Assembly: GCA_947501475.1 (NCBI GenBank)
Contig: CANMWA010000015.1
Span: 62,001 to 126,000 of the forward strand
Direction of reading: 5' to 3'
DNA length: 64,000 nucleotides
DNA from: an uncultured Aquimarina sp.
GTDB taxonomy: Bacteria > Bacteroidota > Bacteroidia > Flavobacteriales > Flavobacteriaceae
The position numbers and the translations under genes were made by a program. Under the pieces are notes generated by a model, which had not been told where the DNA came from, searched no databases, and saw nothing but the letters and a program-made list of their open reading frames with translations. This document shows positions 44,736 through 53,433 of this stretch, piece after piece. The stretch's first letter is position 1. Every line of letters starts with the position of its first letter.

Positions 44736-46055
44736 ATGAAAAAACTCCTTATACTCACCATACTTTTAAGTTATGGTATTCAAGCACAAATCCTTCCAGA
44801 ACGCCAAAGATCGGCTGCTATAGACATGGTATTAGAAGATCGATTTAATAATCTCTTACCCAAATTAATGGATCGCACTGGTTTTGATATGTGGATAGTA
44901 ATTTCGCGTGAGTATAATGAAGACCCAGTGCTTAAGACGATGTTACCCTCGACTTGGTTAAATGCCCGTAGAAGAACGATTTTGGTTTTCTATAGAAATA
45001 AAGAAAAGAATACAATCGAAAAATTAGCAGTAGCCAGATATAATGTAGGTAAAAATATTGATTCTGCTTGGGATAAAGAAAAACAACCCGATCAGTGGAA
45101 AGCTTTGGTCGATATTATTACTCAAAGAAACCCCTCGACAATAGCAATCAATTACTCAAAAGATTTTGGGATTGTTGATGGGATAGTAAAAACCGATTAC
45201 GAAGAGTTTATGAGTTCGCTACCCAAAGAATATCAATCAAAAGTTGTTTCTGCAGAGAAATTAGCAATTGCATGGATAGAGACCCGTACAGAACAAGAAA
45301 TGGAGATCTATAAAGAACTAGTACAAGTTACTCATGATATTATAGCAGAAGCATTTAGTACTTCGGTAATACAACCTGGCACAACAACTACCGATGATGT
45401 AGTGTGGTGGTTGCGACAAAAAGTAACCGATATGGGATTAAAAACCTGGTTTCATCCTACTGTCGACATACAAAGAACTGGAGAGGATTTACAAAGTCAT
45501 ATAGTTTCTTTTTCTGATCGGCCAAAAGATAAAATCATTAGACCTGGAGATTTGATACATTGTGACTTCGGAATTACATATTTAAGATTAAATACCGATT
45601 GCCAACAACACGCCTATATTTTAAAAAACGATGAAACATCTCCTCCAGAATTTTTAACCAAAGCATTTGCCGATGGTAATCGAGTACAGGATATTTTTAC
45701 GGCTAATTTTGAAACCGGTAAAACCGGAAATGAGATATTATTAAAAACATTAGAAGAAGGTAGGGCAGAAGGACTAAAACCATCAATCTATACGCATCCA
45801 TTGGGGTTATATGGGCATTCTTCTGGGCCAACTATCGGAATGTGGGATTCGCAAGGCGGAGTACCTGGTACTGGTGATTACCCTTTGTATGAAAATACGG
45901 TTTACGCGATAGAGTTAAATACTACAGTAACAATCCCTCAATGGAAAAAGGATATAAGAATCATGTTAGAAGAAGCAGGCTTTTGGGGAAAAGAAGGCTT
46001 TAAATACGTAAATGAACGCCAGACAGAATTAATTACGATTCCAAAACGTAGATAG
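44736..46055 (+). CDS. Secreted M24 family metallopeptidase (Xaa-Pro aminopeptidase-like)
   Basis: A 439-residue exported enzyme of the creatinase/aminopeptidase P fold. Signal peptide LLILTILLSYGIQAQ, N-terminal creatinase domain to about residue 185, then the pita-bread catalytic domain. Metal ligands appear as Asp-Asp in IHCDFGITYLRLNTDC, His in HPLGLYGHSSGP, and Glu in ENTVYAIELNTTV. It probably trims Xaa-Pro or similar N-terminal residues from peptides in the periplasm. It is monocistronic. Confidence 0.85.
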   Translation: MKKLLILTILLSYGIQAQILPERQRSAAIDMVLEDRFNNLLPKLMDRTGFDMWIVISREYNEDPVLKTMLPSTWLNARRRTILVFYRNKEKNTIEKLAVARYNVGKNIDSAWDKEKQPDQWKALVDIITQRNPSTIAINYSKDFGIVDGIVKTDYEEFMSSLPKEYQSKVVSAEKLAIAWIETRTEQEMEIYKELVQVTHDIIAEAFSTSVIQPGTTTTDDVVWWLRQKVTDMGLKTWFHPTVDIQRTGEDLQSHIVSFSDRPKDKIIRPGDLIHCDFGITYLRLNTDCQQHAYILKNDETSPPEFLTKAFADGNRVQDIFTANFETGKTGNEILLKTLEEGRAEGLKPSIYTHPLGLYGHSSGPTIGMWDSQGGVPGTGDYPLYENTVYAIELNTTVTIPQWKKDIRIMLEEAGFWGKEGFKYVNERQTELITIPKRR

Positions 46056-46114
46056 CACTTGGTTTTATATCTAATAAGAATGAATTGGTAAATTCCCCTT
46101 AATAGAATTTATAT

Positions 46115-46144
46115 AAGCCGTTTAGGTGTAATTCTAAACGGCTT
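46115..46144 (+). terminator. Terminator of the M24 peptidase gene
   Basis: Perfect 11-bp stem AAGCCGTTTAG/CTAAACGGCTT with an eight-base loop, about 60 bases after the stop codon. Confidence 0.75.
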
Positions 46145-46201
46145 TATATAGATTTCAAAAAGCACATAGACCATTGGCAAACAATCTGTCAATGCTTATC
46201 C

Positions 46202-46513
46202 TTAAATAAATAATCTAACAATCATAATTAGGCTTATAGCACCAAAGATAATCCCCCAATATTCCATTTTAATCCAAAATAAGCTGTGATTAGGTTTTAG
46301 TATTACTTCTTGCCCGGTTTCTTTGTCGACTAAAGTTTTACCTTCAGGAGTATTCCATTTTTTACCCATAAACCAACTAAAAACACCAGCAAGCAGTAAA
46401 CCGATTATATAGGCATAGTCACTTTGTTCTTTTGGTAAAATTGAAGTAAGACCAAATACGATTACTGCTAATACTAAAGTAGAGAGGTATCCTCTTCCTG
46501 ACCATACTATCAT
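46202..46513 (-). CDS. Small hypothetical membrane protein
   Basis: A 103-residue protein with three hydrophobic segments: LSTLVLAVIVFGLTSIL (residues ~10-26), YAYIIGLLLAGVFSWFMG (~33-50) and MEYWGIIFGAISLIMIVRLF (~83-102). A polar loop between the second and third contains TPEGKTLVDKETGQEVILKP. This pattern occurs in many Bacteroidota proteins of unknown function. It lies 60 bases downstream of the DUF3108-like gene in the same direction. Confidence 0.65.
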   Translation of the reverse strand: MIVWSGRGYLSTLVLAVIVFGLTSILPKEQSDYAYIIGLLLAGVFSWFMGKKWNTPEGKTLVDKETGQEVILKPNHSLFWIKMEYWGIIFGAISLIMIVRLFI

Positions 46514-46574
46514 TTTGTTTCTTTTTTATTGTTACTACCCTTGTTTTAAGTCTATTTTTGTAGGTGATATAAAT

Positions 46575-47288
46575 TTATTGTACACCAGTTAATTCATGAT
46601 ACCCTATCAATTTCCCTTTTTTGTTATAAGATTCTGATCGTACTACCATTACATCTTTATAATACCACTCTTTACCAGTTCCTTTTATATTTATGATTCC
46701 GAATTTGGATTCGAAATCAAAAGTTATTTTTTGACACAAGTATGACCCCGCCGGAGTGGTGATTTGCTCTTCTCCAATAATCTGTCGATTAAATACTTTA
46801 AATGTAAGAGTAACTAGTGTAAAGTTATTACTATTCACTTTGATTGATATATTACCATCATCCAGGTGATCACCAGGTTTCATCCCAACAGGAAATTCCA
46901 TAACATCTCCGTCGATTTTTAAGCTTATATCATTTTTGTTATGTTCTGATAGTTGATCTAAATTAAAAAACCGAAGCATATCAACACTAAATAACCCATT
47001 GTTACAATTTACCTTATACTCTGTACTAAAAGGCTTTTTGTTTTTTGCATCGGTTACCGTTGCTTTGATAATAGCATCAATAGTACTACCGTTTTCTAGA
47101 ATATCTATTGTTTCATGTCTCGTACTACTTTGTTTTTTCCCTTTTTTATTATAATCCGTATACTCTAAGATGGCTCCCTTTTTCATAAAAGGCACTGCAT
47201 TACATTCTTGAGCGTAGGATGTTATTGATAGAAGAAGGGCAAAAAGTATTAAAAACGAAGATCTTTTTATTATGTTTTTTGTATTCAT
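46575..47288 (-). CDS. DUF3108-like (TapB-like) secreted protein
   Basis: A 237-residue exported protein with signal peptide (SFLILFALLLSITSYAQ). The mature part opens MKKGAILEYTDYNKKGKKQS and contains TTPAGSYLCQKITFDFESKF, WYYKDVMVVRSESYNKKGKL and YHELTGVQ. This is the beta-rich fold of the DUF3108-like family found in Bacteroidota, sometimes named TapB. Start is at the ATG at 47288; the longer frame to 47321 overlaps the end of the VWA gene. The gap from the VWA gene is four bases, so they form one transcript. Confidence 0.75.
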   Translation of the reverse strand: MNTKNIIKRSSFLILFALLLSITSYAQECNAVPFMKKGAILEYTDYNKKGKKQSSTRHETIDILENGSTIDAIIKATVTDAKNKKPFSTEYKVNCNNGLFSVDMLRFFNLDQLSEHNKNDISLKIDGDVMEFPVGMKPGDHLDDGNISIKVNSNNFTLVTLTFKVFNRQIIGEEQITTPAGSYLCQKITFDFESKFGIINIKGTGKEWYYKDVMVVRSESYNKKGKLIGYHELTGVQ

Positions 47289-47292
47289 GAGA

Positions 47293-47994
47293 TTACATTT
47301 TTGAAGTAATAAATGTACCATTATGTTCTTGTGCTAATGTTCTCATAAAGTTATGATCTGCATCTTCTCCAAAAGCTATGGTATGAATGATAACGTTATT
47401 AGTATTTACTTTTCGAATTTCTTCCAAAACGGCTTCAGGACCACCGTTAGGTAGACCATCACTCATTAAAACAACTTCTTGTACTCCTGGCATAGACAAT
47501 GCTTCTACTAATCCTAAAGAAGTGTTAGTTCCTCCTCCTGCTTTTAAGTTTTCTACAAAAATATTAGCAGAAGTTCTAGACATATTACTTGCAATTCTTA
47601 GTTCTACTGTTTGCTTTGTAACATCATTGTTGTATGCGTATACTGCAAATTTTTTACCATCTGGGAGCCCTTTTATTGCGGGGATCAGTTTTCGCTTTAC
47701 AGCTCCAAGTTTAGTGGCTTGTTTTGTTACTTGTTTCCCTAAGATATTACCTATTTTTCCGCCTATCGCATCGCTAACCACATTACCTGCTTTGTTTCCT
47801 GCTTCTCGCATTACTTGATCTTTTACCGAACCTTCGTCAATTCCTTCCATACTACCTGATATATCAATAAGATAAAGCGTGTTAAGGGTTGAGGTTTCTA
47901 TCCCAAAGAACTGATCTGATTTTTTCATCACATAGCAGGATTGAAACATAGAAAATAGGGTACATAGCAATAGTATTGATCTTACTTTTTTCAT
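47293..47994 (-). CDS. VWA-domain lipoprotein
   Basis: A 233-residue protein with lipoprotein signal (LLLCTLFSMFQSCYVMKK). The VWA domain starts at NTLYLIDISGSMEGID, with the MIDAS DxSxS at about residue 45. The middle insertion (VSDAIGGKIGNILGKQVTKQ) is rich in Gly. AGGGTNTSLGLVEAL supplies the MIDAS Thr and VVLMSDGLPNGGP the MIDAS Asp. It probably binds a protein partner through a metal ion in the periplasm. It forms an operon with the DUF3108-like gene downstream, and with the lipoprotein gene 43 bases upstream. Confidence 0.8.
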   Translation of the reverse strand: MKKVRSILLLCTLFSMFQSCYVMKKSDQFFGIETSTLNTLYLIDISGSMEGIDEGSVKDQVMREAGNKAGNVVSDAIGGKIGNILGKQVTKQATKLGAVKRKLIPAIKGLPDGKKFAVYAYNNDVTKQTVELRIASNMSRTSANIFVENLKAGGGTNTSLGLVEALSMPGVQEVVLMSDGLPNGGPEAVLEEIRKVNTNNVIIHTIAFGEDADHNFMRTLAQEHNGTFITSKM

Positions 47995-48036
47995 TTTTTG
48001 AGCTTTGATAAAATAATTGTGTGAATTAATATTTTT

Positions 48037-48669
48037 TTAATCTGATTTTTGTTTTAATGCTTTTAGATTTATTTCATCTACTGCATTTTTTAATTGTTTT
48101 ACAGATATTCTTTCTCCCTTAAGTGTTATCATAAATCGATTAGCGATCATAAGATCGATTTTAGAACTCTCGCTGTTATCATACTCATCTCTTTCTACTT
48201 CTTCAATGGCCTTATAACCATTTATAGTTGTAGATTTTCTATACCCTTGTTCATTTTCTTCTTCAAAATCTCTAGCAAAACCTAAACGAGCAAGAGTTAC
48301 CATAGCGCTTCCTGTTTCACCAGCGCCATCCATAATAGAAAATGAAATAATGTTTCCTTCTTCATTCTCATATTCGGCCTCTGCCATAGCAATATCAGCC
48401 ATAAATTGATTACCTACAGTAAATTTCTTTCTTGGATATCCAGCTAGACTTTCTGGTAAAAGAGCTTTCAATTCTGCGTTAGAGATAGGAGTAGCTTTAA
48501 GAAGCTTATCGTTTTCTTCTTCTATATCTTCGGCCTCTTTTGCAATTTTATTTAGATCAGAAACTCCTTCTATTAGATCAAATAATCCAGGCTCTTTATC
48601 TTCTTTTTTATCTTTTCCGCAGGAAATAAATAAGCCCATAGATAACAATATCAAGATTGTTTTTTTCAT
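48037..48669 (-). CDS. Hypothetical lipoprotein
   Basis: A 210-residue lipoprotein (signal ending MGLFISCGKDKK). The mature protein starts with a charged helical region rich in Glu and Lys (AKEAEDIEEENDKLLKA), then a mixed fold with LKALLPESLAGYPRKKFTVG, FSIMDGAGETGSAMVTLARL and INGYKAIEEVERDEYDN. The last pattern is seen in Bacteroidota lipoproteins of unknown function. It is the first gene of the run with the VWA and DUF3108-like genes. Confidence 0.65.
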   Translation of the reverse strand: MKKTILILLSMGLFISCGKDKKEDKEPGLFDLIEGVSDLNKIAKEAEDIEEENDKLLKATPISNAELKALLPESLAGYPRKKFTVGNQFMADIAMAEAEYENEEGNIISFSIMDGAGETGSAMVTLARLGFARDFEEENEQGYRKSTTINGYKAIEEVERDEYDNSESSKIDLMIANRFMITLKGERISVKQLKNAVDEINLKALKQKSD

Positions 48670-48797
48670 TATTCTTGTTGTTTAGATTTGTGTGAAAATT
48701 AGTTCTATGAACTAAGTTAAACCTATTTATAAGAGAATTTTTTCACAATTAGAATTTGAAGAGAAATTTTTAGTAATACTAGAGTGTTTAAGAGAAT

Positions 48798-49547
48798 TTA
48801 AATATGCTTTTCTATCAAATCAATTAGATTTTTCTTTCTACTTTGCGCAACAGGAATGGCATGAGTCTCATTTAAGATAACTTCTTCATTACGTTTATTG
48901 AATGATGAAATATGAGTAAGATTGATTAAGAAACTTTGATGAACTCGAAAAAAATTAAGAGGACTTAGTTTTTCGTCAAATGATTTTAAAGGCTTAGAAA
49001 CCAATATTTCTTTTTCATTAGTAAGCAAAAAAGTTGTGTAGTTGTTATCTGATTTTGCATAAAGAATATCCTCAGTTTTTATAATATGCATTGCATCTGC
49101 ATTCTTAAGTACTATTTTTTTTGAAGTTTCTTTACTTGAAAAATTTTGAAGTAACGTATTTAACTGTAGTTGATAATTTTCTTTTTGAATGTTTTCTGAA
49201 ACTTTATCTAGGGCAGTAATCAGTTCTTGTTCAGAATAAGGTTTTAAAAGGTAGTCTAATGCACTGAATTTAAAAGCATCTACTGCATATTTAGCAAATG
49301 AAGTCGTAAATATGATCTTAAAATCAATACTATCGAATAATTCTAGAAATTCAAAAGCATTACCATCTATAAGAAACACATCAAGAATTATAAAATCTGG
49401 CCGAAGCTCTTTTATATGATCTGCTGCTTCGTTAATTTTATCTGAGTTACCTATGATGGAGATATTATCATATTGTTTTATGATAGATGAAGCATATGCA
49501 TATGCTTGTGGATCATCTTCAACAATAAAACAAGATAGATTATTCAT
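48798..49547 (-). CDS. LytTR-family response regulator
   Basis: A 249-residue regulator. The receiver domain (residues 1-120) has the acidic pair in FIVEDD, the phosphoacceptor Asp56 in FIILDVFLID, the conserved Thr in IIFTTSFAKY and the Lys in DYLLKPYSE. A LytTR DNA-binding domain follows (residues ~145-245; FFRVHQSFLINLTHISSFNK). It lies 25 bases after the TPR sensor kinase, which is clearly its partner. Confidence 0.9.
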   Translation of the reverse strand: MNNLSCFIVEDDPQAYAYASSIIKQYDNISIIGNSDKINEAADHIKELRPDFIILDVFLIDGNAFEFLELFDSIDFKIIFTTSFAKYAVDAFKFSALDYLLKPYSEQELITALDKVSENIQKENYQLQLNTLLQNFSSKETSKKIVLKNADAMHIIKTEDILYAKSDNNYTTFLLTNEKEILVSKPLKSFDEKLSPLNFFRVHQSFLINLTHISSFNKRNEEVILNETHAIPVAQSRKKNLIDLIEKHI

Positions 49548-49572
49548 AGAATAAAGATACTGTACATTTATG

Positions 49573-51408
49573 TTATGAAACTGTAAAACTTAAAAGAACT
49601 TCTGTCCCTTTAGAAGAAGAATTGATTAAAATATTACCCCTAAAATTTTTAGAACTTCTATTTAGATTCTTTAATTGCTCTTTAATAATTGCCATACTCA
49701 TAGAAGTATGTAATTTTTTTGAATCATCTTGTTTTGTTTCAAATCCTTTACCATTGTCGCCTATAGATACGTATAAAACATTTTCATTTTTGTAGTATTT
49801 TATAGTAATTATACCTTCTGAGATGTTTTTTAAACCATGAAGTATTGCATTTTCTACAAAAGGCTGAGTGACAAGATTTGGTAGCATATCAAAGTCTTCT
49901 TCAATAGAATCATCAGTAATTATAGTGTAAGAAAAAGAATTATCATGATTAAGTTGTTGTAAATTAAGATAGGATTCTAATGCCAATCGATCATCTGATA
50001 CGCTAATAAAATTTTCATCTGATTTTTCTAAGATGAGACGAATCAATTTAGAATAACTAGCTAAATATGAGTTTGATTTTTCTTTATCGTTTTGATGAAT
50101 AAAATTTTGAATACTTTGTAATGCGTTAAACAAGAAATGAGGGTTTAACTGTGTTTTCTTTAATTTTTGTTGAAGTAATACTGTATCTAATTGTTGCTTT
50201 GTTTTATAGTTTTTAAATCCAAAATATCCCAGAACTAAGAACAATAAACCAAATGCGACTAAAACGATTAACAAATACTTTTGTTGGGAAATAGTAAGCG
50301 CCTGTAATTCAGTTTTGGTATCTAAAATATCTATTTGTTGCTGTTTCTTTTCAGATTCAAATTTTTCTGTTAATTCAGCTACTTGCTCTTTTTGTTGTGC
50401 ATTGGTAATAGAATCCTTTAGACGATCTTTTAAATCAGCATAGTGTATTGCGGTTTTAAAGTCTTTTAAACCAAAATATGAGTCTTTCAGATTATTATAG
50501 ATATAAGATTTTAATACTCCTTTAGCGCCAGGCATAGCACTATCAAGATATTTTATAGCGGTATCATATTCTCCTTTTTTGACATAAGAGTGACCAACAT
50601 TGTTGTAGGTTACATTTAATGTGCTTGTTTGATTAAGTTCTTTTTTTAAAGAAATAGCCTTTTTTCCATAGATAAGTGCACGATCATAGTCTGTACCTTC
50701 TTCGCTATAATATATTGCCAAATTTGTGTAAACAACAGAAAGAATATGTTTTGCATTATATTTTATAGCCAATCTTTCTGCTTCAAATATAGTATCTGTA
50801 TATTTTTTGAAAAGCTTCTGTTCATAATAAGTATTACAAAGGTTAACCAGAATCTGAAGTCTCAATATTTCATTAAAATCACTTAAAGGAAGAGCTCTTT
50901 CTAGATAAATCTGTGCATTTTTAAAGTTTTTTAATGCTGCATTTATAGATCCGATGTTTGAATACGTATTAACTAATTGTTTTGAATTTTTAGCTTGCTC
51001 TAGAATTTTTGCAGCTTTCAAATAAATATCCAGTGCTTTTTTAAAATCTTGTTTATAATACTGAATAGTTCCCAAGTTATGCCATGTTTGCCCTTCAATA
51101 TGTTTTGGTAATTTCTTGGTTAGATTATTTTGAAGTAATGAATCGGCTTCAGAAAATCCTTTTTTATAAATAAGGGCACTACTTTTCTGCAAATGCGATT
51201 TTGCTATAAGAGTGTCATTGGTAGCTGATTTTGAAAGAAGTAAAGCTTTATTAGCATAGAATAGAGAGCTATCTATGTTTTTTTGTAGTAATTCTTTAGA
51301 ACGCAAAAGACTTTGTTCTATTGCTGCTGCTTTATCTATTTTGGATTGTGCCTGTATCCCAAAAATATTACCAATAAGAATACTAATGGTTATATAAAAT
51401 AATCTCAT
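49573..51408 (-). CDS. LytS-type sensor histidine kinase with periplasmic TPR repeats
   Basis: A 611-residue kinase. After the signal peptide come about seven TPR units (residues ~40-330; for example LGTIQYYKQDFKKALDIYLK and GEYDTAIKYLDSAMPGAKG). A coiled-coil stretch and one transmembrane helix (~residues 378-398) follow. The LytS-type kinase core has the phosphoacceptor His in LNPHFLFNALQSIQNFI (~residue 423), the N box in QPFVENAILHGLKN and the G box in IGDNGKGF. This architecture is common in Bacteroidota. It is 11 bases after the carboxylase beta gene and 25 before its LytTR regulator. Confidence 0.88.
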   Translation of the reverse strand: MRLFYITISILIGNIFGIQAQSKIDKAAAIEQSLLRSKELLQKNIDSSLFYANKALLLSKSATNDTLIAKSHLQKSSALIYKKGFSEADSLLQNNLTKKLPKHIEGQTWHNLGTIQYYKQDFKKALDIYLKAAKILEQAKNSKQLVNTYSNIGSINAALKNFKNAQIYLERALPLSDFNEILRLQILVNLCNTYYEQKLFKKYTDTIFEAERLAIKYNAKHILSVVYTNLAIYYSEEGTDYDRALIYGKKAISLKKELNQTSTLNVTYNNVGHSYVKKGEYDTAIKYLDSAMPGAKGVLKSYIYNNLKDSYFGLKDFKTAIHYADLKDRLKDSITNAQQKEQVAELTEKFESEKKQQQIDILDTKTELQALTISQQKYLLIVLVAFGLLFLVLGYFGFKNYKTKQQLDTVLLQQKLKKTQLNPHFLFNALQSIQNFIHQNDKEKSNSYLASYSKLIRLILEKSDENFISVSDDRLALESYLNLQQLNHDNSFSYTIITDDSIEEDFDMLPNLVTQPFVENAILHGLKNISEGIITIKYYKNENVLYVSIGDNGKGFETKQDDSKKLHTSMSMAIIKEQLKNLNRSSKNFRGNILINSSSKGTEVLLSFTVS

Positions 51409-51419
51409 TTAATTGCTTA

Positions 51420-53048
51420 TTATGCCTGAATCACGCCTAAATTAAATTTCTTTTCAATAGGAGCGTGGTTAGCAGCTTCTATACCCATAGAAATAACTGT
51501 TCTGGTTTCAAGAGGGTCTATAATTCCATCGGTCCAGATACGAGCTGCTGCATAATAGGGTGAAATCTGCCGATCATATCTAGCTTTGATTTTATCATAC
51601 ATTGCTTTTTCATCTTCTTCAGATATAGTTTCTCCTTTTTTCTTTAATGAAGCCGTTTCTATCTGTAATAATACTTTTGCCGCTTGTGCACCACCCATTA
51701 CTGCTAATTCTGCACTTGGCCATGCATAAATTAATCTAGGGTCATAGGCTTTGCCACACATTGCATAATTACCTGCGCCGTATGAGTTACCTATTACTAT
51801 TGTGAATTTTGGGACCACACTATTACTTACTGCATTTACCATTTTAGCACCGTCTTTTATAATGCCACCATGTTCACTTTTACTACCTACCATAAAACCT
51901 GTTACGTCTTGTAAGAATACTAATGGTATTTTCTTTTGGTTACAATTGGCAATAAATCGGGTCGCTTTATCTGCCGAATCCGAATATATCACTCCGCCAA
52001 ATTGCATTTCGCCTTTTTTAGTTTTTACAATTTTGCGTTGATTTGCAACAATACCAACAGCCCAGCCATCAATACGGGCATATCCAGTAATAATACTTTG
52101 CCCATATCCAGCTTTATATTCTTCAAAATCAGAACTATCGACCAATCGGTTAATGATTTCCATCATATCATATTGTTCATTCCTGGCTTTGGGTAGAATA
52201 CCATAAATGTCTTCTGGATTTTGTTTGGGTTTAGAAGGTTTAACTCGATTAAACCCTGCCTTTTCAAAGTCGCCAATTTTTGACATAATGTTTTTGATGG
52301 TATCCAGAGCAGCTGCATCATCTTTTGCTTTATAATCTGTAACCCCAGATATTTCGCAATGAGTGGTTGCTCCGCCTAATGTTTCATTATCAATGGTTTC
52401 GCCAATTGCAGCTTTTACCAAGTAGCTACCAGCAAGAAAAATACTACCAGTTTTATCTACAATTAATGCTTCATCACTCATGATAGGTAGATAAGCACCA
52501 CCAGCAACACAACTGCCCATTACCGCTGATATTTGGGTAATACCCATACTGCTCATTACAGCATTGTTACGAAAAATTCTACCAAAATGCTCCTTGTCAG
52601 GAAAAATTTCATCTTGCATGGGTAGATATACACCAGCACTATCAACAAGGTAAATGATAGGGAGTTTATTTTCGATAGATAACTCTTGTGCTCTTAAATT
52701 TTTCTTTCCCGTAATCGGAAACCAAGCACCAGCCTTTACCGTAGCATCATTTGCGACTACAATACATTGTTTTCCTGATACGTATCCTATTTTTACCACT
52801 ACGCCACCACTAGGGCAGCCACCATGTTCTTGATACATATCTTCACCAGCAAAAGCTGCTACTTCTATAGATTTAGAACCATTATCCAATAGATAATCGA
52901 TACGTTCTCTAGCAGTCATTTTCCCTTTGGAATGTAATTTTTCAATTCGTTTTTCGCCTCCTCCTAACTTTACTTTGACAAGTTTCTGCTTCAATTCAGA
53001 TACTAAAAGTTTATTGTGATCTTCGTTTTTATTGAAGTTTATATCCAT
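51420..53048 (-). CDS. Acyl-CoA carboxylase beta subunit (methylcrotonoyl/propionyl-CoA type)
   Basis: Carboxyltransferase subunit of 542 residues that transfers carboxyl from carboxybiotin to an acyl-CoA. Seen: the N-terminal RIEKLHSKGKMTARERIDYL, the acyl-CoA-binding GSCVAGGAYLPIMSDEALIV and the oxyanion region VFLQDVTGFMVG. GNSYGAGNYAMCGKAYDPRL and AELAVMGGAQAAKVL lie towards the C-terminus. The SCVAGGAYLP pattern favours methylcrotonoyl-CoA rather than propionyl-CoA, but substrate cannot be fixed. The biotin-carboxylase subunit is not adjacent. The kinase and LytTR regulator follow closely on the same strand. Confidence 0.85.
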   Translation of the reverse strand: MDINFNKNEDHNKLLVSELKQKLVKVKLGGGEKRIEKLHSKGKMTARERIDYLLDNGSKSIEVAAFAGEDMYQEHGGCPSGGVVVKIGYVSGKQCIVVANDATVKAGAWFPITGKKNLRAQELSIENKLPIIYLVDSAGVYLPMQDEIFPDKEHFGRIFRNNAVMSSMGITQISAVMGSCVAGGAYLPIMSDEALIVDKTGSIFLAGSYLVKAAIGETIDNETLGGATTHCEISGVTDYKAKDDAAALDTIKNIMSKIGDFEKAGFNRVKPSKPKQNPEDIYGILPKARNEQYDMMEIINRLVDSSDFEEYKAGYGQSIITGYARIDGWAVGIVANQRKIVKTKKGEMQFGGVIYSDSADKATRFIANCNQKKIPLVFLQDVTGFMVGSKSEHGGIIKDGAKMVNAVSNSVVPKFTIVIGNSYGAGNYAMCGKAYDPRLIYAWPSAELAVMGGAQAAKVLLQIETASLKKKGETISEEDEKAMYDKIKARYDRQISPYYAAARIWTDGIIDPLETRTVISMGIEAANHAPIEKKFNLGVIQA

Positions 53049-53244
53049 TTGTGTGTATTGTTTGCACGAAAATACAAAAAGAGAGTTTTATCTGTGATAT
53101 TTTAAAATGGTAATTAATAACATTAAGTAAGATAATTAAGAATAGATCTTTAAATTTATAAATATCAACAATAGTAATTTGCAACTATGATTGTGTTTTT
53201 GCATTTTTAACTTTATAAATATCAATAACTTAAAATCATAAACC

Positions 53245-53433
53245 ATGCTGAAAAAAATTTTAAATTTCAATAGTGTTAAAACATTACAAAAAATAGAACA
53301 GGCAAATATTAACGGAGGAAGAGTGAATAGTTGTTTTCGCGAATGCAGACAGGATTTTGCTGATTGTAGAGAAGATGGAAATAGTGGAGCTGATTGTTTT
53401 GAAACCCTTATGATTTGTAGACGTAGATGCTAA
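53245..53433 (+). CDS. Secreted six-cysteine peptide with double-glycine leader
   Basis: A 62-residue precursor. The first 25 residues form a double-glycine leader (VKTLQKIEQANINGG) like those cut by C39-type peptidase transporters in Bacteroidota. The 37-residue core has Cys at core positions 5, 9, 16, 26, 33 and 37: spacing C-x3-C-x6-C-x9-C-x6-C-x3-C. The pattern is a mirror image, with pairs 5/37, 9/33 and 16/26. It would fit two helices joined at DGNSGAD and stapled by three disulfides. Core charge is near neutral with many Arg and Asp/Glu. It is a single gene with its own terminator; no exporter or maturase is nearby. Function is unknown: bacteriocin-like, signalling or toxin peptide. 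Confidence 0.75.
   Translation: MLKKILNFNSVKTLQKIEQANINGGRVNSCFRECRQDFADCREDGNSGADCFETLMICRRRC

Noticed and set aside
53245..53433. SCIFF/ranthipeptide-type precursor with radical SAM maturation
   Set aside because: Six Cys in under 45 residues invites the comparison, but no radical SAM gene is near and the symmetric spacing points to disulfides.
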